Assembly (NCBI GenBank): GCA_015065785.1
Contig: SVPR01000011.1
Coordinates: forward strand, 1 to 64,000
Direction: 5' to 3'
Source of the DNA: Oscillospiraceae bacterium
GTDB lineage: Bacteria; Bacillota; Clostridia; Oscillospirales; Acutalibacteraceae
DNA length: 64,000 nucleotides
Shown here: piece by piece, positions 44,645 through 53,842 of the stretch
How the letters are laid out: each line of letters opens with the position of its first letter
How positions within the stretch are numbered: position 1 is the stretch's first letter
Notes under the pieces: generated by a model
What the model saw: only the letters and a program-made list of their open reading frames with translations
The model's database searches: none
Told to the model about the DNA's origin: nothing
Program-made: the position numbers and the translations under genes

Positions 44645-44940
44645 TGAATGCTGAATGCTGAGTTTTTAATTGAAAATGGAAAATTGAAAATTGAAAATTT
44701 CGGGGCTACGCCGTAATTATAATAATTAGTTATAATGGTAAACCGACTTTTTCATTTATACTAATTACAAATTTTAAGACTTGAAAAAAGAATTCTATCA
44801 TTTTTAGTTTATATAAAACTTCAAATGATAGAATTTCTTGCTTTTATGGATAACTATTACAATTGCCGACCGCAGGTCCCACAATTTTCAATTTTCCATT
44901 TTCAATTCAAAATAGCATTCTGCATTCAGGAAACCCTGTT
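44645..44940. repeat. Family-1 palindromic repeat (complete, double arrays)
   Basis: Short array ATGCTGA (44647-44663), array ATTGAAA (44669-44699), TTTCGG, GGC-TAC-GCC (44704-44712), GTAATTATAAT. The core pairs AATTCTATCATTTTTAGTTT with AAACTTCAAATGATAGAATT (44790-44836). On the right are ATTGCC, GACC-GCA-GGTC (44868-44878), array TTTTCAA, then GCATTCTGCATTC and CCTGTTTCCTAATTCCTG remnants. The rest of the 568-base gap to gdhA is AT-rich promoter sequence. Confidence 0.88.
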
Positions 44941-45203
44941 TCCTAATTCCTGAACTGTGCATATAATAAATTGTGCATAAAAAGGTTGTTTCCCGTGAAA
45001 AAGTGAATAATAATTCACTGAAAAAGCTCGAAAATTGTAATATTTTGCCTATATTTTGCAAAAAAAGTTTGTTTTGTTCACACTTATTTTTATTCAATGT
45101 TACAATATTACAAAACTTAAGCAGAAATTTGTTGCAATTTGACTAAAACGGGTATAAAATAAGCGGGTAAAAAAATTTATTCTATTTTAAGGGGTAATTT
45201 GAA

Positions 45204-46547
45204 ATGAGTTATGTTCAAAGAGTAATTGACGATGTAGCAAAAAAACATGCTAACGAGCCGGAGTTCGTTCAGACAGTTACAGAAGTTTTAACTTCATTAG
45301 AGCCTGTTATTGAGCAAAATCCGGAATACGAAAAGTATTCATTACTTGAAAGAATTGTTGAGCCTGAAAGACAAATCACTTTCAGAGTTACCTGGACAGA
45401 TGACAAGGGTAAGGTACATGTAAACACAGGTTACCGTGTTCAGTTCAACGGTGCAATCGGTCCTTATAAAGGTGGTCTTCGTTTCCACCCATCAGTTTAT
45501 TCAGGTATTATGAAATTCCTTGCTTTCGAGCAGACATTCAAAAACAGCTTAACAGGTCTTCCAATCGGTGGCGGTAAAGGTGGCTCTGACTTCGACCCAA
45601 GAGGTAAGAGCGATATGGATATTCTTCGTTTCTGCCAGAGCTTTATGACAGAGCTTTACAGACACATTGGTCCTGATGTTGATGTTCCTGCTGGTGATAT
45701 TGGCGTTGGTGCTCGTGAAATCGGTTACCTTTACGGTCAATACAGAAGAATTAAGGGTGCTTTCAAAAACGGTGTTCTTACAGGTAAAGGTCTTTCTTAC
45801 GGTGGTTCTTTAGTTAGACCAGAAGCAACAGGCTACGGTGCTACTTATTATGCAGTTGAAGTTTTCAAACACTTCGGCGAAGATATTAAAGGTAAAACAT
45901 TTGCTCTTTCAGGCTTTGGTAATGTTGCTTGGGGTGCTGCAAAGAAAATTGCTGAACTCGGCGGTAAGGTTGTTACAATTTCAGGTCCTGACGGCTATGT
46001 TTACGATAAAGACGGTATTACAACAGACGAAAAAATCGAGTATATGCTCGAAATGCGTGCTTCAGGTCGTGACAAGGTTCAGGATTACGCAGACAAATTC
46101 GGTTGCGAATTCTTCCCAGGACAGAAGCCTTGGGGCGTAAAGGTTGATGTTGCAATGCCTTGCGCTACACAGAACGAAATCAATATGGACGAAGCAAAGA
46201 AATTAGTTGCAAACGGCGTTCAGTACTACATTGAAGTTGCTAATATGCCAACTACAAACGATGCTTTAGAATATCTTAAAGAAAATGTAAAGGTTGTTGC
46301 TCCATCAAAAGCAGTTAACGCTGGTGGTGTTGCAGTTTCTGCGCTCGAAATGGGTCAGAACTCAATGAGATACAACTGGACTGCTGAAGAAGTTGACGCA
46401 AGACTTCAACAGATTATGAAAGATATTCACGACCATTCTGCAGCAGCTGCTGAAAGATACGGCCTTGGTTATGACCTCGTTGCAGGTGCTAACATTGCAG
46501 GCTTTATTAAAGTTGCAGACGCTATGATGGCACAGGGCATTATCTAA
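45204..46547 (+). CDS. gdhA: Glutamate dehydrogenase (probably NADP-linked)
   Basis: A 447-residue hexameric-type enzyme that makes glutamate from 2-oxoglutarate and ammonia. Motifs: GGLRFHPSVYSGIMKFLAFE, PIGGGKGGSDFDPRGKSD with the catalytic Lys, VPAGDIGVGAREIGYLYGQY, and the Rossmann ALSGFGNVAWGA. Sequence and length fit the anabolic small GDH. Codons are biased towards GCT, GGT and CTT, as in highly expressed genes. GGGG lies 10 bases before the ATG. A large composite repeat follows the stop. Confidence 0.97.
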   Translation: MSYVQRVIDDVAKKHANEPEFVQTVTEVLTSLEPVIEQNPEYEKYSLLERIVEPERQITFRVTWTDDKGKVHVNTGYRVQFNGAIGPYKGGLRFHPSVYSGIMKFLAFEQTFKNSLTGLPIGGGKGGSDFDPRGKSDMDILRFCQSFMTELYRHIGPDVDVPAGDIGVGAREIGYLYGQYRRIKGAFKNGVLTGKGLSYGGSLVRPEATGYGATYYAVEVFKHFGEDIKGKTFALSGFGNVAWGAAKKIAELGGKVVTISGPDGYVYDKDGITTDEKIEYMLEMRASGRDKVQDYADKFGCEFFPGQKPWGVKVDVAMPCATQNEINMDEAKKLVANGVQYYIEVANMPTTNDALEYLKENVKVVAPSKAVNAGGVAVSALEMGQNSMRYNWTAEEVDARLQQIMKDIHDHSAAAAERYGLGYDLVAGANIAGFIKVADAMMAQGII

Positions 46548-46548
46548 T

Positions 46549-46930
46549 TCGGAATGCGGAATGCGTAATTCGGAATTGAAGCGAAATGCTGAGTGCTGAA
46601 TGCTGAATTTTTAATTGAAAATGGAAAATTGAAAATTGAAAATTTCGGAAGGCTTCGCCTTGATTATAATTATTAGTCAATAAAAACAACAAGTTCTATC
46701 ATTTTTAGTTTACGAAAAACTTTAAATGATAGAACTTTTTATTTTTAGTAAATATATAATTGCCAACGCAGTTCCGGAATTCTGCACTCAGCACTCAGCA
46801 CACAGCATTCTTTTAATTGCCAACGCAGTTCCGAAATTCTGCACTCAGCACTCAGCACTCAGCATTCTTTTAATTGCCGACCGCAGGTCCCGAAATTTTT
46901 AATTTTTAATTCTTAATTTTTAATTCAAAA
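46549..46930. repeat. Family-1 composite repeat with several nested arms
   Basis: The left side has three different arrays in series: AATGCGG/AATGCGT, ATGCTGA and ATTGAAA. Then TTTCGG, AAGGC-TTC-GCCTT (46649-46661), GATTATAAT and the core AAGTTCTATCATTTTTAG with CTTTAAATGATAGAACTT (46691-46737). The right side has three arms: AAC-GCA-GTT (46765-46773) plus array CACTCAG, AAC-GCA-GTT (46822-46830) plus the same array, GACC-GCA-GGTC (46879-46889) plus array TTTTTAA. Confidence 0.9.
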
Positions 46931-47030
46931 TAGCCCTCTCCATTTTTGCTTTAACGACACTCTGTTTGTTTCTTGTTAATTTCACTAAAATTATAGCGTC
47001 AATTTTGTTAATCTGTCCCTGTTTGTTTTG

Positions 47031-47059
47031 TTGACATTTAAGGAAATTTATTGTAAAAT
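47031..47059 (+). promoter_or_regulatory. Promoter of the large secreted dockerin-like protein
   Basis: TTGACA (47031-47036), 17-base spacer, TAAAAT (47054-47059). Consensus spacing and a perfect -35 suggest strong expression. Confidence 0.75.
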
Positions 47060-47065
47060 TGAGTT

Positions 47066-47441
47066 AACCATAAGGTTGGGGTAATGGGGCAATTCTGCTT
47101 ATTTGATGGTATTTTTATACTATTATATATAAGCTGGCTGCGAAATCCCTTTTGCCTGACAATGTGGTTAGCAAAGTTTTTACTTTTCTTCTGTACTGAT
47201 TTGGTCAGGTTCAGTCTTTAGTTAAAGTTTAAAGTTTGCATTCACTTATTTGTTAGGTTCCGCTTTTTTTAAAAAAAAGGGGAATCGCGGCGACAACGAG
47301 TTGTTCGGGTAATTCACCTTTAAATTATCCGAAGGCGACCCAAAGCCTTGTTACAACTGGTGCGTGGTTGTAACGGACAATTCATTAACGCACGCGTATT
47401 TTTGTATTGGCGTACTAAAAATATGATGGAGGAAAAACTTT
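47066..47441 (+). promoter_or_regulatory. Long structured 5' leader
   Basis: About 375 bases separate the promoter from the start codon. The leader has several strong stems: TTCCGCTTTTTTT with AAAAAAAAGGGGAA (47259-47284), CGGGTAATT with AAATTATCCG (47308-47332), AAGGC with AGCCTT (47333-47349), and GTTACAAC with GTTGTAAC (47350-47373). No matching riboswitch class is recognised by eye. No coding frame is evident. Confidence 0.55.
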
Positions 47442-50400
47442 ATGAAACAATCAAAAAAATTGTTAAGCATCTTTTTAGCAATACTTATGTTAATCGGTTC
47501 ATTTTCTGTAGTCGGTAACGCTGCTCTTGCTAAAAATGAAATCGCTTATGACTCAATCGATAACCCAGCTTTGACTCATGAGCAGGTTGCAGAGGTTATT
47601 CTCGACCTTCTTGATAATGATATTATGCCTGGTCTTGGTGTTATTGAAATTCCGGTTCTCGGTAACCTTAACTTATCATCTATTGACAGTGCTTTCTCAA
47701 GTATTGTTAACCTTTTAGGTAACTGGTTGCTCGGTCTTCTTGCTGGTGGCGATGCACAAACACTTATTGATAACAGAACAAAACTCTGTGTTAACGGCAA
47801 TAAGAATGACCCTTATTCTCGTGCTGATGGTGACTTAGAAGTAGTTTATGCTCTTCTTGACTTCGTTGGCTGCGATGCAGTTTCAAGCGTTCTTAAAAAA
47901 GCTCCTAAGGGTATTCTTACTTCTGATGGTATTAACATCGGTGGTCTTAACGGTCTTGTTGGTGGTCTTGTTGACCTCGGCAGTATCAACGATATTCTTA
48001 CAGATATCCCTGGTTTCCTTGGTAAAACAGTATTTGATATGCTCCTTTACGGTTCATATCCTTATCAGACTTGGGATACTGAAACTCAAGGCTTACCTGC
48101 TGAAGCAAATACACTTGATGCTATTGTTAACACAGCTCTCAAGAACTTCCTTACAGTTCCACAGGATTATGACAATATTCCTGTTTTAGATGCTTCAGGA
48201 CATAAACAATATGATGCAGAAGGCAATCTCATCACTACAAGAGTATGGGATATGGATTCTGTAGTTATTAACAAATCAAGAGAAGCTACTATTAACTCAC
48301 TTGATTTAACAATCGGTAACAACTCAATCTTCGGTCTTGTAGACAAACTTCTTCAATTTGCTTATGAAGATTTTGGTACAGTTGTTCTTAACCACGACGT
48401 TAAGAAAATCTTTATGGAAGCAATGGAAGTTGACTTTGTAGAAGTTACAGATGCAGAAGAAATTAAAAAGATTAAGGCTGACGCTGACTACATTGATGTA
48501 GAAAAAGATGGCGTTGATGTTTCAAGCGTTAAAAACTTCTTCTGCAACGCTCAGATGTGGGAAGTAGATGGCGTTTGGTACTTCAGAGATTATGTTAGAC
48601 ATGAAGTAGGCGTTGACGCTGATGGTGACCCTGTGGTTGAGCCATATCATCGTTATCAACGCGCTGAAGCTTATAATGCAAACGATCTTTATTACATCTT
48701 CAACTGGGATTATGAACTTACAGCTCAAACACTTAACTTTAATGCAATGCTTAAGCCTGTTTCAGAAGGTGGCTACGGTTCAATCATCGGTTGTCTTAAC
48801 CACATTATCCACGTTATTTTCGAAGCTGCTATTGATACTACATACCTCAACTCAATGGGTATTGTAAGCATTGACCAGCTCTGGGCTGACGGTGGTAATG
48901 ATAAGTTCAATGAAAACTTAATGGCAACAGCTAAGTTCCTTCTTAAGAACTTTACATTCCAATTCTTTGGTAGAAATTCTCAATATGTTGACCTTGATAC
49001 ATTACAAGCAAGTGATGCTTTCAAAGCTAAGATTGATTCATTCGGCAACGATGCTACTGGTAGAGAAGGTCTTATAGCTTACATGCTTCTTCCTTTCTTA
49101 GGCGATGCATTACCACAGCTTGTTTATGATCTTGATATGTTTACACCAGGTCTTCAGATTGAACAGGTTGCTGCTCTTCTCGTAAGAGAATTCCTTTCAG
49201 ACCTTACACCACAGGTTAACTATGATGACCAAATCTTTGTTGATGCTACTCTCAAAACAGGCAGAACATTCCAGACAAAAACATCAGCTCAATGGTTTGA
49301 ACTCATTCTTAATATGGGTCTTGATTTAGCTGCTGTTTATCTTGATAATATTTCAAACTTCAATGTAAGCTTACAAACACTTCAAACAATTAAAGGCTAC
49401 GCTGTTTCAGCAGGCAAACCTGCATGGATGGGCGTTCTCGAAGAAATTGTTGACTGGGCTGTAAACTATGTTGGTAGTGGTTCAATCAGTGTTCTTAAAG
49501 GCTTTGAGCCAGATACACTTGGTGCTAAGAGATGTGTTGTTTCTTACAATGATAAGAATGATACTGTATCACTTCAAAACAACTTTGCAGGTAATGCATT
49601 CACAATTCTTTCAACAGCTCTTAACAACCTTCTTCCACTTGGTCTTCTTTGCAATGTATCTTCAGATGCATATGCACTTGATGTTGAAAAATTATTCAAC
49701 AGAATTATTGATGTTATTGATGACCTTGACCTTGAAGTTCTTCTTGCTACATTTGGTAGAAACGGCAGAGCAGATAACATCTTAACATCCACCAATATAG
49801 GTAAACAAATTCTTAACCTTGTTAATAAAATTCTTGCTTGCGTATTTGGTAGAAACCTTTTAGCTATTTCTGACTCAAACACACTTGCAAATATTCTTAC
49901 AGACGATAATCTTGGTAATACAATTAAGAATCTCTTAATGGGTCTTAATGAAAGAAAACGCTCTATTCTTCCTGCAGCTCTTCCTGTAGTTGCTGTATTT
50001 GTTGAAGACTGGGGTGCAGAACAAGGTTTACGCTCACCAGAGCTTTCATTAGAAAGTACTACAAGAGCTGATGCCGGTAATCTTTCTTACGATTTAACAA
50101 TTAGTAACGGTTCAAGAGGCTGGTGGCGTGGTTACATGCAAAACGGCACTCGTGTTCAAGACGAACAATACAGCTACAATGTTACATCTATAACATCATT
50201 ACAGGGTGTTACAATTGGTGCTGGCGGTACTGGTGATTTACCTTTCGGTTCTAAGAAAACAATTAAACTTACAGGTTCTGTTCCAACATCAGGTCTTTCT
50301 GACCGTATCGATGTTTCTTACACAGTTAAAGACGAAGATGGCAAATTAATGAATAATGGTAGAGCATATACAAAATCCTACTACACATATTTCTCATACG

Positions 50401-52436
50401 ATGATTCATTAATAATGAATGAACGCCATGGTTCATATTTGACACAAGATCAGAATGCTGATATGCCTAAATATCTTTACTATGCTGAAGAAGATCTTGG
50501 AAGTCTCAGTTCAAATGCATGCTTTACTTACTACTACGGTGGTAGCCTTGCTACAAGAACTGGTAAGGTAAAACCATCTGGTACAACCACACAAAATGGT
50601 ATTACACTTAACGCAATTTCAACCAGTGCTAAGGCTTCTGGTTCAGCAACAGCTCCATTCTCATTTAATCCTAATAACTATACAAGTGTTGGTCATGCAG
50701 GTGCTGCTTATACTTTCAGCTATGACTTAGACAACAACTCTAAGTCTGAAAGTTACACAACAACTATCTTTGTATATAGTGGTGCAGATTTTTCACAGCT
50801 TGCAGATTTAGTTGACCACGAAACTTCATTAGCTCGTAACCCAAGTTCTTATAAAGATCAGAATGCATACACCACATACTTAATTGCTCTTGCAGATGCT
50901 ATGGCAATAGTATATAACCCAAGAGTTGATGGTAACTTCTGGACAAATGCTTACGATCGTTATGTAACACTTGAGGCTGCTGTTGAAGCTCTTGAAGCTA
51001 CTGAAATGACTCCAGAAGAACAGCTTGCTGCAGGCGGCGACTCAATCGACGCTGGCGTTGTTACTCTTGAAGCTCAGCTTGAAGCTCTTCAGACTTCTCT
51101 TAATGGTAAAGATTACAGAACATATATGCTTTACAGATGGGATCGCCTCAAATCTGCAAGAAACGATGCTAACTACATCGTTAACCTTCAGAAAGAAGTT
51201 AGAGCAGGTGTTCCAACTAAGAAGTTCACTTACATCGATATTTCTCAGGCAGAACTTGAAGCTCTCGCAGCTAAAGATGCTAAATATGGTAATTATGTAA
51301 AAGCTCTTCTTGTTGACTTAACTGAAGATGAACTTGTAGCTGCAGAACAGAGTTATGTTGAAAAACAAGAACATTATTACTCATATACAGGTATTGATGT
51401 TGAACAGATGTCTAACCTTCTTACAAGAATGTCTGGTCGTCTTTATCCTCGTGATGGTGGCGTAGTTAACACATACCTTTCAAAAGAAATCGAATCTGCA
51501 AAAGCAGAAATCGGTTCAACAAATACTAAGGGCTACTCAACTCGTAGCTGGGACGCTTACGCTGAAGCTCTTTCAGGTGCACAAACAGCTATGACAAGCG
51601 ATTCTCAAGACGTAATCTTCGCTGCTAAGTATGCTCTTCAGGTTGCTCGTAACAACTTAAGATTAACTACTGAAGAGGCTGATTACACAGAACTTGAATC
51701 ACTCATTGAACAAGCACAATGGATTTTCAACAACGCTTCAATGTACAAAAATACAAATGTTGAGTTTGGTAAACTCCTTGCTGCTTACGGTCATGAAATT
51801 GATGGTGTAAATCTCTTCCCAGGTACTGCTCTCGACACAAATGCTAAGTCTTATGATGAGGGTGACCAAGAAGAAGTTGATGACGCTGCTTATGAACTTA
51901 AGAAAGCTCTTGCAAGAATGGAATTCAAAGGTGCTTCTTACAATGGCGACACAACTGTTGGTGATAAAGAACTTATCACAGGTCGTGTTGACGAAGATGG
52001 TAACCACATTACTGAAACAGTAAGAACTGCTACTATTAGTGCTAAGTCACTTCTTGAAAGTGTTGTTGCTAAGTACAAAGGTTCAACTGCAACAGGCGCT
52101 GGTTCAAACGAAGTTATGATTTCATTCGACGATAGCTATTCAGTTTCTGATACAAACAAGAATAAGTTTGTTGGTACAGGCGCTACAATTACAATCTATA
52201 CAAAAGCAAACGGCGTTACAATTCCTCTTTCAACAATTAAAGTTGTTGTTGACGGTGATGTAACAGGTGACGGTGTTATCGATGTTCTTGACTGTATGAT
52301 TATTGAGCTTGCCGCTACTGATAATACTTCACTCACTGGTGCTTACCATGCAGCTGGTAACCTTGATCTCGATGCAGAACAAGCAATTACTGTTGAAGAC
52401 CTCGGTGCAGTTGCAAACCTTGCAAAAGCAGGCTGA
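47442..52436 (+). CDS. Very large secreted protein with FIVAR-like and dockerin-like regions
   Basis: A 1664-residue secreted protein. Residues 1-30 form a signal peptide (LLSIFLAILMLIGSFSVVGN, cut near NAALA). Most of the protein is unrecognised, with helical repeats in the first 850 residues and beta-rich parts near 880-1120. FIVAR-like helical modules lie near 1190-1240, 1345-1405 and 1410-1500 (TRSWDAYAEALSGAQ). The end is a type I dockerin-like pair of calcium loops: GDVTGDGVIDVLDCMI near 1605 and GNLDLDAEQAITVEDL near 1645. It probably binds a cohesin-like partner outside the cell; two cohesin-like proteins are encoded next door. Codon bias suggests high expression. Confidence 0.82.
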   Translation: MKQSKKLLSIFLAILMLIGSFSVVGNAALAKNEIAYDSIDNPALTHEQVAEVILDLLDNDIMPGLGVIEIPVLGNLNLSSIDSAFSSIVNLLGNWLLGLLAGGDAQTLIDNRTKLCVNGNKNDPYSRADGDLEVVYALLDFVGCDAVSSVLKKAPKGILTSDGINIGGLNGLVGGLVDLGSINDILTDIPGFLGKTVFDMLLYGSYPYQTWDTETQGLPAEANTLDAIVNTALKNFLTVPQDYDNIPVLDASGHKQYDAEGNLITTRVWDMDSVVINKSREATINSLDLTIGNNSIFGLVDKLLQFAYEDFGTVVLNHDVKKIFMEAMEVDFVEVTDAEEIKKIKADADYIDVEKDGVDVSSVKNFFCNAQMWEVDGVWYFRDYVRHEVGVDADGDPVVEPYHRYQRAEAYNANDLYYIFNWDYELTAQTLNFNAMLKPVSEGGYGSIIGCLNHIIHVIFEAAIDTTYLNSMGIVSIDQLWADGGNDKFNENLMATAKFLLKNFTFQFFGRNSQYVDLDTLQASDAFKAKIDSFGNDATGREGLIAYMLLPFLGDALPQLVYDLDMFTPGLQIEQVAALLVREFLSDLTPQVNYDDQIFVDATLKTGRTFQTKTSAQWFELILNMGLDLAAVYLDNISNFNVSLQTLQTIKGYAVSAGKPAWMGVLEEIVDWAVNYVGSGSISVLKGFEPDTLGAKRCVVSYNDKNDTVSLQNNFAGNAFTILSTALNNLLPLGLLCNVSSDAYALDVEKLFNRIIDVIDDLDLEVLLATFGRNGRADNILTSTNIGKQILNLVNKILACVFGRNLLAISDSNTLANILTDDNLGNTIKNLLMGLNERKRSILPAALPVVAVFVEDWGAEQGLRSPELSLESTTRADAGNLSYDLTISNGSRGWWRGYMQNGTRVQDEQYSYNVTSITSLQGVTIGAGGTGDLPFGSKKTIKLTGSVPTSGLSDRIDVSYTVKDEDGKLMNNGRAYTKSYYTYFSYDDSLIMNERHGSYLTQDQNADMPKYLYYAEEDLGSLSSNACFTYYYGGSLATRTGKVKPSGTTTQNGITLNAISTSAKASGSATAPFSFNPNNYTSVGHAGAAYTFSYDLDNNSKSESYTTTIFVYSGADFSQLADLVDHETSLARNPSSYKDQNAYTTYLIALADAMAIVYNPRVDGNFWTNAYDRYVTLEAAVEALEATEMTPEEQLAAGGDSIDAGVVTLEAQLEALQTSLNGKDYRTYMLYRWDRLKSARNDANYIVNLQKEVRAGVPTKKFTYIDISQAELEALAAKDAKYGNYVKALLVDLTEDELVAAEQSYVEKQEHYYSYTGIDVEQMSNLLTRMSGRLYPRDGGVVNTYLSKEIESAKAEIGSTNTKGYSTRSWDAYAEALSGAQTAMTSDSQDVIFAAKYALQVARNNLRLTTEEADYTELESLIEQAQWIFNNASMYKNTNVEFGKLLAAYGHEIDGVNLFPGTALDTNAKSYDEGDQEEVDDAAYELKKALARMEFKGASYNGDTTVGDKELITGRVDEDGNHITETVRTATISAKSLLESVVAKYKGSTATGAGSNEVMISFDDSYSVSDTNKNKFVGTGATITIYTKANGVTIPLSTIKVVVDGDVTGDGVIDVLDCMIIELAATDNTSLTGAYHAAGNLDLDAEQAITVEDLGAVANLAKAG

Positions 52437-52482
52437 TTAAGCACTGAGCAATTTTAAAAAATTCAAAATTAAATAACTAATT

Positions 52483-52523
52483 AAAGGTTTGCCCCAATCT
52501 TCAGGGGTTGGGGCAAACACCTT
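52483..52523 (+). terminator. Terminator of the large dockerin-like gene
   Basis: AAAGG-TTTGCCCCAA pairs with TTGGGGCAAA-CACCTTT, followed by TTTATTTTT. Confidence 0.85.
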
Positions 52524-52580
52524 TGTTTATTTTTGCTAAAACTTTTTCTGTTGATTTTATAAAATTTTTGTGTTTTGCTA

Positions 52581-52609
52581 TTGAAATTCAGAAGATTTTA
52601 TATTAAAAT
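52581..52609 (+). promoter_or_regulatory. Promoter of the secreted-protein/peptide operon
   Basis: TTGAAA (52581-52586), 17-base spacer, TAAAAT (52604-52609), about 90 bases before the start codon. Confidence 0.65.
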
Positions 52610-52698
52610 AGAAAAATGTTGCAAAGGTTATCTTTAATTTTCGTGAAAATTTTTCACTTAAGGAAAGAGAATTAAATAGTCTTTAAGGAGGCAAACAA

Positions 52699-53823
52699 AT
52701 GTCTAAATCAAGAAAAATTCTTGGTGCCCTTCTTGCTGTTGTAATGGTTCTTAGTGTTCTTAGCATTTCTGCTTTTGCTGCAGGAGCTACAAGCTATGAA
52801 GACTTAGAAAATGACCCATTAGCAGCAAACTATTCTCAGACTTGGGCACTCGGCACACCTAGTGGTTCCGATTCAACATACACTGTTGATGTTCTTCTTA
52901 CAACTAACTATAATGTTGGTCCTGTTTCTTTTAAACTTGAAGGTGTTACATCAATCGTTGAAATTGAAGTAAAAGACGGTTACTACAAGGATGCTACTCT
53001 TGCCGACAAGGCAAATTCAGGCCTTATTCTTATGGTTCCTGATACTAGCTCTACAGTTGTAAGTAAAGAAGCTTCAGGTACTATTGCTACTATTACTTAC
53101 ACAACAAACGCTGCAGGTGGCGTAGTTTCAATCGCTAATGACCCTAAAAATGCAAACAATCCAAACGGTACACTTGTTGCGGCTCGTGCTACAGCAGCTA
53201 CAATTAACGTTTCTGACTTTGTAGTTGGTCAACCAAAAGTTACTGTTACAGGTCCTGGCGCAACACCACCAGCTGGAGATGCTGACCTTGAATTAAAATC
53301 AGGTGTTACAGGCATAGTTGTTGATTCAAGTAAAACATTCGCTGGTTCATACGATGGCGTTGTTTATGGCTTTAACCAAACTGCTAACAACACATTCAAA
53401 AATGCAAATTACATCAAAAACGCTTTAGAAGCTACAAGTGATGTTGACTTAGTAATTCGTGCTTCAGACGGCGGTACTGCTGCAACAGGTAACTACGGTA
53501 CTGGTTCTACTATTACTGTTTTAAATGCAGATGGTTCTACTGCAAAGGTTTATGCTGTTTGTATTTTCGGTGATGTTGATGGTAATGGTCTTATTAACAC
53601 AGCTGATGCTAACGCAGTTAAAGCTTCTGTTAATAATACTAAGATTCCAAACAACTCAATTCAAAGACTTGCTGCTAACGCTCAAAACGTTAACAATGCA
53701 ACTATGATGCACAACATCGTTACAGGTGATGCTTCTGCAATTAAGGCTCATATCGGTGGTACAAAGCTTAATATGGCTGCTCTTGCAGAAAGACATAATT
53801 CCTTTAACAATAATTATCAATAA
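52699..53823 (+). CDS. Secreted protein with cohesin-like and dockerin-like regions
   Basis: A 374-residue protein with a signal peptide (ILGALLAVVMVLSVLSISAFA). Residues 40-170 resemble a cohesin-type beta sandwich (STYTVDVLLTTNYNVGPVSF). A Pro/Gly linker follows near 190. The end carries one clear calcium loop (FGDVDGNGLINTADANAV) and a second, degraded one, as in dockerins. The protein could both bind and be bound, giving chain-like assembly; this is inference. AAGGAGG lies 8 bases before the ATG. First gene of an operon with 53843 and two short peptides. Confidence 0.78.
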   Translation: MSKSRKILGALLAVVMVLSVLSISAFAAGATSYEDLENDPLAANYSQTWALGTPSGSDSTYTVDVLLTTNYNVGPVSFKLEGVTSIVEIEVKDGYYKDATLADKANSGLILMVPDTSSTVVSKEASGTIATITYTTNAAGGVVSIANDPKNANNPNGTLVAARATAATINVSDFVVGQPKVTVTGPGATPPAGDADLELKSGVTGIVVDSSKTFAGSYDGVVYGFNQTANNTFKNANYIKNALEATSDVDLVIRASDGGTAATGNYGTGSTITVLNADGSTAKVYAVCIFGDVDGNGLINTADANAVKASVNNTKIPNNSIQRLAANAQNVNNATMMHNIVTGDASAIKAHIGGTKLNMAALAERHNSFNNNYQ

Positions 53824-53842
53824 TTAAAAGGAGAAAATTAAC

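Noticed and set aside
47300-47380. c-di-GMP-I riboswitch
   Set aside because: Only a short stretch (CCCAAAGCC) is similar; the conserved GGCAAACC part and the tetraloop-receptor layout are missing.
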